Made by a program: the position numbers and the translations under genes. The notes under the pieces were generated by a model. It was not told the origin of the DNA, ran no database searches, and saw only the letters and a program-made list of their open reading frames with translations. A DNA stretch of 64,000 nt from Gammaproteobacteria bacterium (GTDB taxonomy: Bacteria > Pseudomonadota > Gammaproteobacteria > Steroidobacterales > Woeseiaceae): contig JAOUHU010000006.1 in NCBI GenBank assembly GCA_029884455.1, positions 37,606 to 101,605 on the forward strand, in the 5' to 3' direction. Positions 52,881 to 61,736 of the stretch are shown piece by piece. Numbering within the stretch: position 1 is the stretch's first letter; each line of letters opens with the position of its first letter.

Positions 52881-53172
52881 GAATGCCCTGATCGGAACGT
52901 TGCTGGACGAGCAGGCGACTGTATCCATGTCTGAGATATGCCTGGCCTGTTCCTGTCGCAGCGAGTGGGTTCTCGAACTTGTCAACGAGGGGATTCTCGA
53001 ACCGCAGGCTCGCGAACGCGATGAGTGGTATTTTTCCGCAATTAGCCTGCCGGTCGCACAGGCAGCACAGCGCCTGGAACGCGATCTCGGCGTGAATATT
53101 GCCGGTGTTGCGCTGGCGCTCGAGCTGCTGGAAGAAATCAGATTTCTGCGGGCACAGCTGCAGCAGCCATGA
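52873..53172 (+). CDS. cbpM: CbpA modulator CbpM
   Basis: A 99-residue MerR-like helical protein that binds the J domain of CbpA and blocks its co-chaperone activity. Typical features: a SMSEICLACSCRSEWVLELVNEGILEP N-terminal half and a coiled C-terminal half (LALELLEEIRFLRAQL). The ATG at 52873 overlaps the cbpA end by 8 nt; the next gene overlaps its stop by 4 nt, so chaperone, modulator and metallo-hydrolase are one coupled unit. Confidence 0.9.
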   Translation: MSKNALIGTLLDEQATVSMSEICLACSCRSEWVLELVNEGILEPQARERDEWYFSAISLPVAQAAQRLERDLGVNIAGVALALELLEEIRFLRAQLQQP

Positions 53173-54587
53173 GTTTCGAAATCCAGTTCTTTGGTGCGAC
53201 GGAGCAGGTCACTGGATCCTTGTACGTGGTTCGGGCCAATGGGCACACTGTGCTTCTCGAGTGTGGCCAGGTTCAGGGCGGACGCAATGAGGAGCTGCAG
53301 AACCGGGAGCCATTTCCGATTCCTGTCAGTGATATCGACGCGGTTATCTTGAGCCACGCACACATAGACCACTCTGGACGCGTACCGCTGTTGTTCAAGT
53401 GTGGTTACCAGGGACCTGTCTACGCGCAACTTGCCACCGTGGCTTTGTGCGCAATCATGCTGCCTGACTCAGGTTATCTCAATGAGAAAGACGCCGAGTG
53501 GCAAAACAAGGACCGACAGCAGAAAGGCATGGATCCGCTGCAGCCGTTGTATACGAAGCGGGACGCGGAAGAATGTATGCGCTTGTTTCGCGGCGTCAAA
53601 TACGGGGCGGCCCTAGAAATTGTACCAGGGCTGACATTACGCTTGCATGATGCCGGACACATTCTCGGTTCTGCCATCGTTGAACTCGAATGCTCGGACA
53701 GTGATGGAAAACGACGCCTTGTGTTTAGTGGCGACCTCGGTGGTCGCGCTGCACCCGTCATGGATTCGCCGCAGAAGTTACGGCGCGCCGACCTCGTGCT
53801 CATGGAAAGTACCTATGGCGATCGTCTGCACCGCCCGTTTGCCGATACGCTGCAGGAGCTCGGCGACGTAATCAAGTCGGCTCGGGCGGATCGAGGTAAC
53901 ATTCTCATTCCAGCGTTCACAGTCGGTCGCACGCAAGACCTGTTGTACCTGATGGCTGAACACTTCGATGCCTGGCAACTGAAAGACTGGCGGATTTTCC
54001 TGGACAGCCCAATGGGAATCGAGGCAAACGATACCTATTATCACTATCGCCATCTTTACGGCGCGCACCTGTTCGGCCCCGACGCGCACCTCCTTGGACT
54101 GCCGAATTTCCACGCCACCCGTTCGACCGAAGAATCAATGAGCATAAACCCGATCCGCAGCGGTGCGATCATCATTGCGGGCAGCGGAATGTGCAGTGGC
54201 GGACGCATTCATCACCATCTGAAAAACAATATTGCACGCGCCGAGTGTCACGTGATCTTTGTCGGCTACCAGGCCCTCGGCACGCTCGGCAGGCGCATAG
54301 TTGACGGTGCAGATGAAATCCGGCTTTGGGGAGAAAAATATGCTGTCCGCGCCCAGGTGCACACGATCGGCGGTCTGTCGGCACATGCTGATCAGGATGA
54401 TCTGATCGATTGGTATAGCGGATTTGAGGACCAGCCACCACTATACTTGGTGCATGGCGAGCCTTTCGCGCAGCAGGCTCTTGCGGCGAAAATTGCGTCG
54501 CGTCTCGGCGCGGTCGCTGCAATCGCCCGGAATGCACAAACTGTCGAAATAAAGTTAGCGGCGAGGAGGAAAAGGCGATGGGCGTAG
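53169..54587 (+). CDS. Beta-CASP metallo-beta-lactamase-fold hydrolase
   Basis: A 472-residue metallo-hydrolase of the CPSF73/RNase J-like branch. Zinc site: SHAHIDHSG (His63, His65, Asp67, His68), later DAGHILGSA and FSGDLGG. Beta-CASP motifs follow (ESTYGDRLH, IPAFTVGRTQDLLY, SGMCSGGRIHHHL) and the RMMBL ending (GGLSAHADQDDLIDWY, YLVHGEP). Nuclease activity on RNA is the family expectation. Its place with cbpAM and a CFA-type methyltransferase is typical of stress clusters. Confidence 0.92.
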   Translation: MSFEIQFFGATEQVTGSLYVVRANGHTVLLECGQVQGGRNEELQNREPFPIPVSDIDAVILSHAHIDHSGRVPLLFKCGYQGPVYAQLATVALCAIMLPDSGYLNEKDAEWQNKDRQQKGMDPLQPLYTKRDAEECMRLFRGVKYGAALEIVPGLTLRLHDAGHILGSAIVELECSDSDGKRRLVFSGDLGGRAAPVMDSPQKLRRADLVLMESTYGDRLHRPFADTLQELGDVIKSARADRGNILIPAFTVGRTQDLLYLMAEHFDAWQLKDWRIFLDSPMGIEANDTYYHYRHLYGAHLFGPDAHLLGLPNFHATRSTEESMSINPIRSGAIIIAGSGMCSGGRIHHHLKNNIARAECHVIFVGYQALGTLGRRIVDGADEIRLWGEKYAVRAQVHTIGGLSAHADQDDLIDWYSGFEDQPPLYLVHGEPFAQQALAAKIASRLGAVAAIARNAQTVEIKLAARRKRRWA

Positions 54588-55813
54588 ATACTCGAGGAAC
54601 ATTCCGGGAGTTGTCCTTCAATCATCGATTTGTCCAATGGATTCTTTGGCGTGCCGGAAACCCCCGGATCGCGGTGCGACTTTGGAACGGCGATGAATTT
54701 CGCCTGACCGATTCGCGCCCGGTCGCCTGCATGGAGCTCAGGGAGCGACGCGCGGCACTCGAACTCTTGCGAAATCCATCAGTGGGTTTCGGAGAAGGCT
54801 TTAGTGCGGGCCGAATAGAAATTCACGGTGACCTGCTGGCGTTCGTCAACGAAATTACTGCGGCAATTACGAACCGCAACGCGAATCGCTATTACCTGCC
54901 GAAGATCGGATCCATCTTGCACGCGATGCGGACGAATTCGCTGAGTCGATCCTGGCACAACGTGCACCACCATTATGATCTCGGTAACGACTTCTACAGG
55001 CTGTGGCTGGACGAGCGCATGGTGTATACCTGTGCCTACTTCGACACAGCTACTGCCACGCTCGCCGAGGCGCAGCGCGCCAAACTCGATCATGTGTGCA
55101 GAAAACTGCGGCTGCGCCCGGGACAAAAGGTGATCGAAGCGGGTTGTGGCTGGGGCGCACTGGCGCTGCATATGGCTGAGCACTATGGCGTGCAGGTTGT
55201 CGCCTACAACAACTCGCACGAGCAGATCGCATTTGCCAGGCAAAAGGCTGTCGATATGGGCTTGGATGGCAGGGTCCGGTTCGTCGAGGACGACTTCCGC
55301 AATATCGACGGTCGATGTGATGCCTTTGTGTCAATCGGCATGCTGGAACATGTTGGTTTGGCCAGTTTCAGTACATTGGGTGCGATTGTGAAGCGCTGCC
55401 TCAAAGCCGACGGTACCGGTCTGATTCATTCGATCGGGCGAAGCTATCCGCAAAAACCGGACGCCTGGATCGTCAAGCATATTTTTCCCGGCGGCCATAT
55501 GCCGAGCCTCAGCGAAATGATGCACGTATTCGAGCCGCATAAATTGCGGGTGGTCGACGTTGAAAACCTGCGCCCTCACTACGCGCGCACCTGTGCGCTG
55601 TGGCTGCAGAACTTCGATGCGGTGGCCGATAAAGTAGCGACAATGTACGGCGATGAATTTGTACGCATGTGGCGACTATACCTGGCAGGATCATCGGCCG
55701 GATTTCAGTCCGGCACCCTGCAACTCTATCAAATCCTGTTCGCACCGCCTGACAGCAATAACGTTCCGTGGACCCGCGAATATCAATACGCTGGCGCGGG
55801 CCGGAACCATTGA
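54578..55813 (+). CDS. cfa: Cyclopropane-fatty-acyl-phospholipid synthase-family methyltransferase
   Basis: A 411-residue SAM-dependent enzyme that methylates double bonds of membrane phospholipid acyl chains. The N-terminal lipid-binding domain (about 1-120) includes LRNPSVGFGEGFSAG; the catalytic part has HHHYDLGNDFYRLWLDERMVYTCAYF, the SAM motif EAGCGWGAL (about 187-195) and the VSIGMLEHVG segment. The length is near that of E. coli Cfa (382). Overlaps the preceding gene by 10 nt and is followed by one base and the flavoprotein start, so they are coupled. Confidence 0.88.
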   Translation: MGVDTRGTFRELSFNHRFVQWILWRAGNPRIAVRLWNGDEFRLTDSRPVACMELRERRAALELLRNPSVGFGEGFSAGRIEIHGDLLAFVNEITAAITNRNANRYYLPKIGSILHAMRTNSLSRSWHNVHHHYDLGNDFYRLWLDERMVYTCAYFDTATATLAEAQRAKLDHVCRKLRLRPGQKVIEAGCGWGALALHMAEHYGVQVVAYNNSHEQIAFARQKAVDMGLDGRVRFVEDDFRNIDGRCDAFVSIGMLEHVGLASFSTLGAIVKRCLKADGTGLIHSIGRSYPQKPDAWIVKHIFPGGHMPSLSEMMHVFEPHKLRVVDVENLRPHYARTCALWLQNFDAVADKVATMYGDEFVRMWRLYLAGSSAGFQSGTLQLYQILFAPPDSNNVPWTREYQYAGAGRNH

Positions 55814-55814
55814 C

Positions 55815-56786
55815 GTGCAAAACGCTGATGCCATCGTCGTTGGCGGCGGCCCGGCCGGCTCGACCTGCGCCTGGAAATTGCGCCGCGAGGGGCTCGATGT
55901 GCTGGTGTTGGATCGAGCTCAATTTCCGCGCCACAAATTGTGCGCAGGCTGGGTCACCCCGGAGTCGATGGCCAATCTTGAGCTTGTTGAAGATGACTAT
56001 CCACTCAGTTTCATGAGCTTCGACAAATTACACCTGCACTACAAGGTACTCACCGCAAGACCCGCCACTCGCCAACATTCCATTCGACGTTTTGAGTTCG
56101 ACGATTTCCTGTTACGACGCTCGGGCGCGACGGTGATCCAGCACAAAGTCATAGACATCAGGCGGGCCGGCAGCGATTTCATCATTGACAACCGCTACCG
56201 CTGTAAATACCTGGTAGGCGCCGGTGGCACAGCCTGCCCCGTGTATCGACGCCTATTTGAAGAGCGCAACCCGCGTAATCATGCACTGCAAACTGCTACT
56301 TACGAACAGGAATTCGCTTACCAATGGGACAATGGCGAGTGCCACCTGTGGTTTTTCGATGATGGTTTGCCGGGCTATGCGTGGTACGTGCCCAAGGCAA
56401 ACGGGTACCTCAATATCGGCCTGGGTGGCATGGCCGAAAAGCTAAAGCGACGCGGCGGTCGCGTGCAGGATTATTGGCGCGGATTTGTCTCCAGGTTAGA
56501 GCATCACGGCTTGCTGCGAGTGCATGACCTGCATCCCACCGGCTACAGCTATTATCTGCGGGGTCGCAGCGACCTGGTTGCCGACAGCAACGCTTTTCTC
56601 GTCGGCGATGCGGCCGGACTCGCGACGCACGACCTGTGTGAGGGAATCGGTCCCGCGGTGCAAAGCGGCCTGCTCGCGGCTGATGCCATTGTCAGCGGCC
56701 GAGACTATTCACTTTCGACCGTCACGAAACTCAGCGGCAACAGCATTGTCAGCAAGATTCTGCAGCGTGCGTTTGCCGGCGAGTAA
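55815..56786 (+). CDS. Geranylgeranyl reductase-family FAD-dependent oxidoreductase
   Basis: A 323-residue flavoprotein. The FAD motif VVGGGPAGS (residues 8-16) is followed by LDRAQFPRHKLCAGWVTPES, typical of the geranylgeranyl reductase/digeranylglycerophospholipid reductase group, and the second FAD motif GDAAGLATHDLCEGIGPAVQSG. Such enzymes reduce isoprenoid chains or halogenate; here adjacency to a CFA synthase suggests action on membrane lipid chains (inference). Start taken at GTG 55815 just after the cfa stop. The last 78 nt overlap the convergent AAA-FHA gene. Confidence 0.82.
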   Translation: MQNADAIVVGGGPAGSTCAWKLRREGLDVLVLDRAQFPRHKLCAGWVTPESMANLELVEDDYPLSFMSFDKLHLHYKVLTARPATRQHSIRRFEFDDFLLRRSGATVIQHKVIDIRRAGSDFIIDNRYRCKYLVGAGGTACPVYRRLFEERNPRNHALQTATYEQEFAYQWDNGECHLWFFDDGLPGYAWYVPKANGYLNIGLGGMAEKLKRRGGRVQDYWRGFVSRLEHHGLLRVHDLHPTGYSYYLRGRSDLVADSNAFLVGDAAGLATHDLCEGIGPAVQSGLLAADAIVSGRDYSLSTVTKLSGNSIVSKILQRAFAGE

Positions 56787-57956
56787 GAACTGGGCCTGAC
56801 GCTCGTCGTCCAGCAGGTACTCGATCCTGCAGTCTCCCAATGTGATCGTTTCCCCGGCAGCCAGGCAATGGCTTTGAATACGAACGCCGTCCACACAGGT
56901 GCCGTTGGTGCTGCCGAGATCGACCAGCATCACGCCCTCCGGGGTATGACTGATCAGGGCGTGGTATCGGCTCACGGCAGTGCTGGCCACGCGAATATCA
57001 CAAAGCTTGCTGCGTCCAATCAGGATGTGGCCGTGGCGTACGGTCATTTCCTGGATCTGTTCGCCGCTCATCTGTACCAGCAGGCGACCTGCTCGCGGCT
57101 GCAAGCCATTGAGCTTGACAGTGACCGTCTCTGCCGGCGTGGTCAACTGCGGCGCGACGGTCTGTTGCAGGGTCCGTGCACGATTCACTACATCGGCGGT
57201 GATCATGTCGATGCCTGACTCGTCGGCCAGTTCAAAGCACAGGCTGACCAGTTCGCTCAACGTATCGGGCACACCGGCCGTTACTTCCTGGATCCGGGTG
57301 ACCGCCTGGAAGTGGAATGCCTGGTCAATGCTGGCGCGCGGCGCACCTGCCACGCGCCGCCGAATGTATTCGGTCGTTTCCTCTATCGTCAGTGGCATCA
57401 GCGCTATGCGTTGCCCGGCATGCAGGCAGACCGAATTCAGAGGTCGCGTGTGCAACAGTTCCTGCAGGCCGGGTTGCCCCGTCAGGACCAGCATCAGGCC
57501 AAATTTGCCGCGTACCTCGAGATCCACAAGTTGTCGAATCCGGTCCAGCACCCACCATTCGCTATCCTGGATTTGCTCCAGGCAAATGACCGTGCGGCGT
57601 GCATGGCCCTTCTGGAACGAGAGGAACATGCGTAACACGCTCTGCAAATCCGCCACACCCATGTCCTTAGGGTCGAAGCCCACAGACTTGACGATCTGGC
57701 GCATGAGTGCGGCTGCGTCGGCGCAGGGCCGGGTAATTCTCGCCACGGCCGTGTCTGCGTCGAGGCCGGCGAGAAAACGGCTGACGACAAAGCTGCTGGC
57801 GAGCCTGCCCTCGCCGATGACGATCTGAACAGGCCGTGACTGATCAAACGAGCTGTGCAGGCGCTCGATCGCGTTGCGGTAGCCTGGCGTACAAAACTCG
57901 CGGGCATCGAAATTCTCATTCGACGCCTGCGGCAGGCTCGTGCTGGGTTGCTGCAT
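56709..57956 (-). CDS. ATPase-like / FHA-domain protein with degenerate nucleotide-binding motifs
   Basis: A 415-residue protein. Residues about 25-265 resemble ExeA/GspA-like AAA ATPases (VLRMFLSFQKGHARRTVICLEQIQD, LVLTGQPGLQELL, PLTIEETTEYIRRR). Yet the Walker A position reads GEGRLASSF (48-56) with no GK[S/T], and Walker B reads ICLEQIQ instead of hhhDE. Residues about 305-385 are an intact FHA domain (LIGRSKLCD, SRYHA, LGSTNGT with Asn351), which binds phosphothreonine peptides. The sensor-2-like part persists, so it may be a non-catalytic phospho-dependent adaptor. Overlaps the convergent flavoprotein gene by 78 nt. Confidence 0.82.
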   Translation of the reverse strand: MQQPSTSLPQASNENFDAREFCTPGYRNAIERLHSSFDQSRPVQIVIGEGRLASSFVVSRFLAGLDADTAVARITRPCADAAALMRQIVKSVGFDPKDMGVADLQSVLRMFLSFQKGHARRTVICLEQIQDSEWWVLDRIRQLVDLEVRGKFGLMLVLTGQPGLQELLHTRPLNSVCLHAGQRIALMPLTIEETTEYIRRRVAGAPRASIDQAFHFQAVTRIQEVTAGVPDTLSELVSLCFELADESGIDMITADVVNRARTLQQTVAPQLTTPAETVTVKLNGLQPRAGRLLVQMSGEQIQEMTVRHGHILIGRSKLCDIRVASTAVSRYHALISHTPEGVMLVDLGSTNGTCVDGVRIQSHCLAAGETITLGDCRIEYLLDDERQAQFLLAGKRTLQNLADNAVAAEFRDGRK

Positions 57957-58057
57957 GACAGGACTCCTGCGGCCTTTAACTCGGAGGCGTTCCCGAAGGC
58001 TCTTTGCTTAGGATCTTGTTATGCCCTGCAGTCTATGCGAGGCCTGTCACTATGTAA

Positions 58058-58085
58058 AGTTACGTGCGAAGTTACGCCAGTAACT
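58058..58085. promoter_or_regulatory. AGTTAC repeats upstream of the AAA-FHA gene
   Basis: AGTTAC occurs at 58058-58063 and 58070-58075, 12 nt apart, and the second copy forms a perfect inverted repeat with GTAACT at 58080-58085 (4-nt centre). The cluster lies 102-130 nt upstream of the AAA-FHA start and after the carbonic anhydrase stop, an operator-like position. Confidence 0.4.
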
Positions 58086-58126
58086 ATTTGATAAGAAAGC
58101 AATACCACGACAGTTAGAATCTTCGC

Positions 58127-58732
58127 TCAGGCCTCCGAAGCGGCAGTAATCGGATCGCCCAGGCTGCGCAGCAAACCATCCTGAATACCGTAGATCCAGC
58201 CATGCACCTGGATGTTCTCGCCGCGATTCCAGGCGTCTTTCATGACCGTTGTGCGGCAGAGCGATCGCACCTGCTGTTGCACATTCAGTTCGCAAAGTCG
58301 CGCTTCGGCCGCGGCGGCAGGCAATACACCGAGTTCTTTCTTGTGCTGGTCCCACAACTCCCGAATGCCACTCAGCCAGTGATCCACAGCGCCGACCGTG
58401 TCGCTACCCATCGCCGCATGTACGCCGGCACAGCCATAGTGGCCACAGACAATGATGTGCTCCACCCTGAGACGGTGAACAGCAAAGTCGACCACCGACA
58501 TGCAATTGAGATCGGTTTGCAGCACAACGTTTGCGACATTGCGATGTACAAAAACTTCGCCGGGCATCAGGCCCGTAATCTGGTTCGCCGGAACGCGGCT
58601 GTCCGAACAGCCGATCCACATGTACTTTGGCGCCTGCTGTTTCGCCAGCCGCGAGAAAAATCCGGGGTCGTCTTTCTCCATCCGGGCTGCCCAGGTCCGG
58701 TTGTGATCAAACAAGCTCTGGATGTCGTCCAC
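58127..58732 (-). CDS. can: Beta-class carbonic anhydrase
   Basis: A 201-residue zinc enzyme that interconverts carbon dioxide and bicarbonate. Ligands: Cys42, Asp44-Arg46 dyad (CSDSR), His98 and Cys101 (CGHYGC). The pattern with HRNVANVV and the WIYGIQDGLL ending matches the E. coli Can group. It probably supplies bicarbonate for carboxylation. Separated by 51 nt from the M16 peptidase gene upstream on the same strand. Confidence 0.95.
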   Translation of the reverse strand: MDDIQSLFDHNRTWAARMEKDDPGFFSRLAKQQAPKYMWIGCSDSRVPANQITGLMPGEVFVHRNVANVVLQTDLNCMSVVDFAVHRLRVEHIIVCGHYGCAGVHAAMGSDTVGAVDHWLSGIRELWDQHKKELGVLPAAAAEARLCELNVQQQVRSLCRTTVMKDAWNRGENIQVHGWIYGIQDGLLRSLGDPITAASEA

Positions 58733-58783
58733 AAGCGTCCTTCAATCGACAATTAACGGACGCAGGATAACAGAGACTTGCAA

Positions 58784-61675
58784 TCAGGACTCTATCAACT
58801 CGCCATTCACACCAATTTCCTGAATTTCATAGCCGAGGGTTTGCAGCCCGGGAAGAATCGACTGCTTGTCACCGACCACGACAATTATCATCTGGTCAAT
58901 TTGCAAAAGTCGTTTCGCGAGCTCGTTGATCTGGTCTTTGCCAATGCCCGCTAGAATCTCGTTTTGCGCATTGACGAAGTTCTCGTCCAGATCGTATTCG
59001 AGAATTTGCCCAAGAAAGGCGAGTTTTTGTGACGGAGTTTCATAGGCGCGTGCATCGCTTTGACCGATCGCCTTACGCGTAAAGGAAAGCTCGGATTCGG
59101 AAATACCAGACTCGGCATAACCGCGAATTTCATTTTCAAACTGCACGATACTGTCGACAGTTGCATCCGTGCGAACACCGGCCTGCGCCGTATAGGAACC
59201 ATACTCCTTATTGCCACTGAAGCCGGACCACGCACCATAGGAATAACCCTTGTCTTCACGAAGATTGAGGTTTATGCGACTGTTAAATGCGCCACCGAGT
59301 GCAAAATTCATCAGCGTTGCGCGGTAGTACTCTCCGGTTGCATCAAATTTTAGTGCCCTTCTGCCGATCCGAATTTCGGACTGTGCTGCCCCCGGTTTGT
59401 CGACAAGGTAGATCCGTGTCTTATCGATGTCCGGAAATTCGGCAAGCCTGGGTGTCGGTGCCACCACACCCTGCCAGTTCTCGAATACCGATAATTTTTT
59501 CATCAATGCAGCTTGGTCAACATCGCTGACAACAATGATGCTGCCGGCACGCGGCGCGTAATGCGTCTTGTAAAACAGACGCACGTCGTCAAGCTCCAGC
59601 CCGGCCACGGATTCCTCGGTACCCAGATTCAGGTAGGCAAAGCTGTTGCCCTTCCCATACAGCACCATCTGGTACGCCACGTCAGCCATGACCCCGGCGT
59701 CGACCTTGCTCTGCCGGATTGACTGCAGGATCTGATCTTTCACGCGGGTGAAGTCGTGCGCATCAAATTTCGGCCGCAACAGTCTTTCGGCCGCGATCGC
59801 AAGTGTTGCATCAAGGTTTTCCGTAAGGCTCCTGATGCTCAGGACTGTGTTGTCATTGCCGGAGGAAAACTGCACGGTCGAACCGAGTTTCTGCAACTCG
59901 TTGGAGATCTCTTCGTTGGTGGAATCGAGTGTCGATTCATTCATCATTGCCGCCGTCAACGCCGCAAGACCAAGCTGCTCCAGTGACTCGTGGCGCTGTC
60001 CGGCGTCAATGCGCAGTTGCACCGCAACGGTCGGCGTCTCTGCATTCAATGCGCCGAGTACGTCGACGCCGTTCTTCAAGGAATCGCGCCAGATTTTCGG
60101 CAGGATAACTGCCGGATTCTCGCCTGCGGGTGGCATGACGCTGCGATCAAAATCGTCCTGGCCGCGCCGCACTTCAAGGGGCGCGCTGTCGATAGCGTCG
60201 TAGTCCGGCAGCTCACGCGTTGGCCTGCTCCAGGTATCCGGCCCGGCGATCAGTTCGGGCTGGCCCATCGGTACTACGCTCATGATGACGGCTGGTTTGT
60301 CCTTGATGTAACGCTCGTACACGCGCATGACGTCGCCTGCAGTGACGTTTTCGTACCTGGCGATATCCGCGGCCGTGAAATTCGGGTTGCCGGTAAAAGT
60401 CTCATTCGCTGCAAGTTGCATGACCTTCCCGGCGACACTTTCCAGGGCATAAATCTTACCGGAGACGATATTCATCTTGACCCGTTCCAGATCGTCCGGG
60501 AGAACGCCGCGCTGTTCAAACTCAAGCAGCGATTCACGCGCGATTTTCTCAAGGTCTGCGAGCGACTTGCCCATGGCGGGATTTGGCAAAGCGTACATCG
60601 TGAACGTGCAGGCGAGTTCCTCACAGGAATGACCGGCCCCTGCCTGCACGGATAATCCACTCTTGACCAGATTCTTGTACAACAACGATGTGTCGCCTTG
60701 GCCAATGATGAACATAAGCACATCGAGCGGAGCTTCGTCGGCGTGATACAGCGATACCGTTGGCCACGCAACATACAGCAGTGGCAATGCGACGTTATCC
60801 TGCATGGAGATGTAACGGTCCGCATCCAGAGTTATTGCGGGCTTGGCAGGAGCATCGACAGCTGGACCTCTTGGTATTGGGCCGAAGTACTTCGCGACCC
60901 ATGCCAGGGCCTGTGCTGCATCGAAGTGTCCGCCAATGGTCAGAGTGGCGTTGTTCGGTCCGTACCAGCGCAGGAAGAACCGCTTCAGGTCGTCGACATC
61001 AACCCGGTTGAGGTCCTCAATGTAGCCAATCGTCGACCAGGAGTAGCCGTGGCCGACCGGGTACAGCGCCTCACCGACGCGCTCCAACAATCGCCCGTAA
61101 GGCTGGTTGTCGACACTCTGGCCACGCTCGTTCTTAACCGTCTCGCGCTGCACTTCGAACTTTTCCTGTGTCACCGAGTCGAGGAAATACCCCATGCGGT
61201 CAGCCTCCAGCCAAAGCACTTTCTCGAGCTGATTGGCAGGCACTGTTTCGAAGTAGTTGGTTCGATCCGAGTTAGTCGAGCCGTTCAGGGTGCCACCCGA
61301 CTCGGAGATAATCCTGAAATGCTCTTCGTCCGCCACGTTTTCGGAGCCCTGGAACAGCATGTGTTCGAAAAAGTGCGCGAATCCAGACTTCCCTACTTCC
61401 TCACGCGCAGAACCGACGTGATACGTAATGTCTACATGGACCAGCGGGTCGGAGTGGTCCTCGTGCAGGATCACGGTCAGGCCGTTGTCCATTTCATACT
61501 TCCTGTATGGCACGGTCAGGTCCTGGGACGAGGACTTGCTCACGGACTCTACAAGGGTTATGGATTCCGGCAGAACATCAACCGCCGTTGTATCCGCCGA
61601 ATGTGGCGTCTTTTCACAAGCTGCGAGGCAGGCGGTCGCGGCGCATGCGACCAGCGTCAAAGCGATTCGAAACAT
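58784..61675 (-). CDS. M16-family zinc peptidase lipoprotein (pitrilysin-like, fused two-half form)
   Basis: A 963-residue exported metallopeptidase. The signal peptide ends with lipobox LAAC (Cys20). The active half has the inverted zinc motif HFFEH (101-105) with the downstream glutamate in VQRETVKNERGQ. A second, inactive M16 half begins near residue 520 (WRDSLKNGVDVLGALNAETPTVAVQLRIDAGQRHES). Both halves in one chain form the clamshell of periplasmic pitrilysin-like enzymes that degrade peptides. Lies 61 nt from the malic enzyme stop. Confidence 0.92.
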   Translation of the reverse strand: MFRIALTLVACAATACLAACEKTPHSADTTAVDVLPESITLVESVSKSSSQDLTVPYRKYEMDNGLTVILHEDHSDPLVHVDITYHVGSAREEVGKSGFAHFFEHMLFQGSENVADEEHFRIISESGGTLNGSTNSDRTNYFETVPANQLEKVLWLEADRMGYFLDSVTQEKFEVQRETVKNERGQSVDNQPYGRLLERVGEALYPVGHGYSWSTIGYIEDLNRVDVDDLKRFFLRWYGPNNATLTIGGHFDAAQALAWVAKYFGPIPRGPAVDAPAKPAITLDADRYISMQDNVALPLLYVAWPTVSLYHADEAPLDVLMFIIGQGDTSLLYKNLVKSGLSVQAGAGHSCEELACTFTMYALPNPAMGKSLADLEKIARESLLEFEQRGVLPDDLERVKMNIVSGKIYALESVAGKVMQLAANETFTGNPNFTAADIARYENVTAGDVMRVYERYIKDKPAVIMSVVPMGQPELIAGPDTWSRPTRELPDYDAIDSAPLEVRRGQDDFDRSVMPPAGENPAVILPKIWRDSLKNGVDVLGALNAETPTVAVQLRIDAGQRHESLEQLGLAALTAAMMNESTLDSTNEEISNELQKLGSTVQFSSGNDNTVLSIRSLTENLDATLAIAAERLLRPKFDAHDFTRVKDQILQSIRQSKVDAGVMADVAYQMVLYGKGNSFAYLNLGTEESVAGLELDDVRLFYKTHYAPRAGSIIVVSDVDQAALMKKLSVFENWQGVVAPTPRLAEFPDIDKTRIYLVDKPGAAQSEIRIGRRALKFDATGEYYRATLMNFALGGAFNSRINLNLREDKGYSYGAWSGFSGNKEYGSYTAQAGVRTDATVDSIVQFENEIRGYAESGISESELSFTRKAIGQSDARAYETPSQKLAFLGQILEYDLDENFVNAQNEILAGIGKDQINELAKRLLQIDQMIIVVVGDKQSILPGLQTLGYEIQEIGVNGELIES

Positions 61676-61736
61676 AGCCGGATCCTATATTGCTTTTTGA
61701 TATTGGGGTTATGGGACCGAAATTCCGGCCCCGGGT

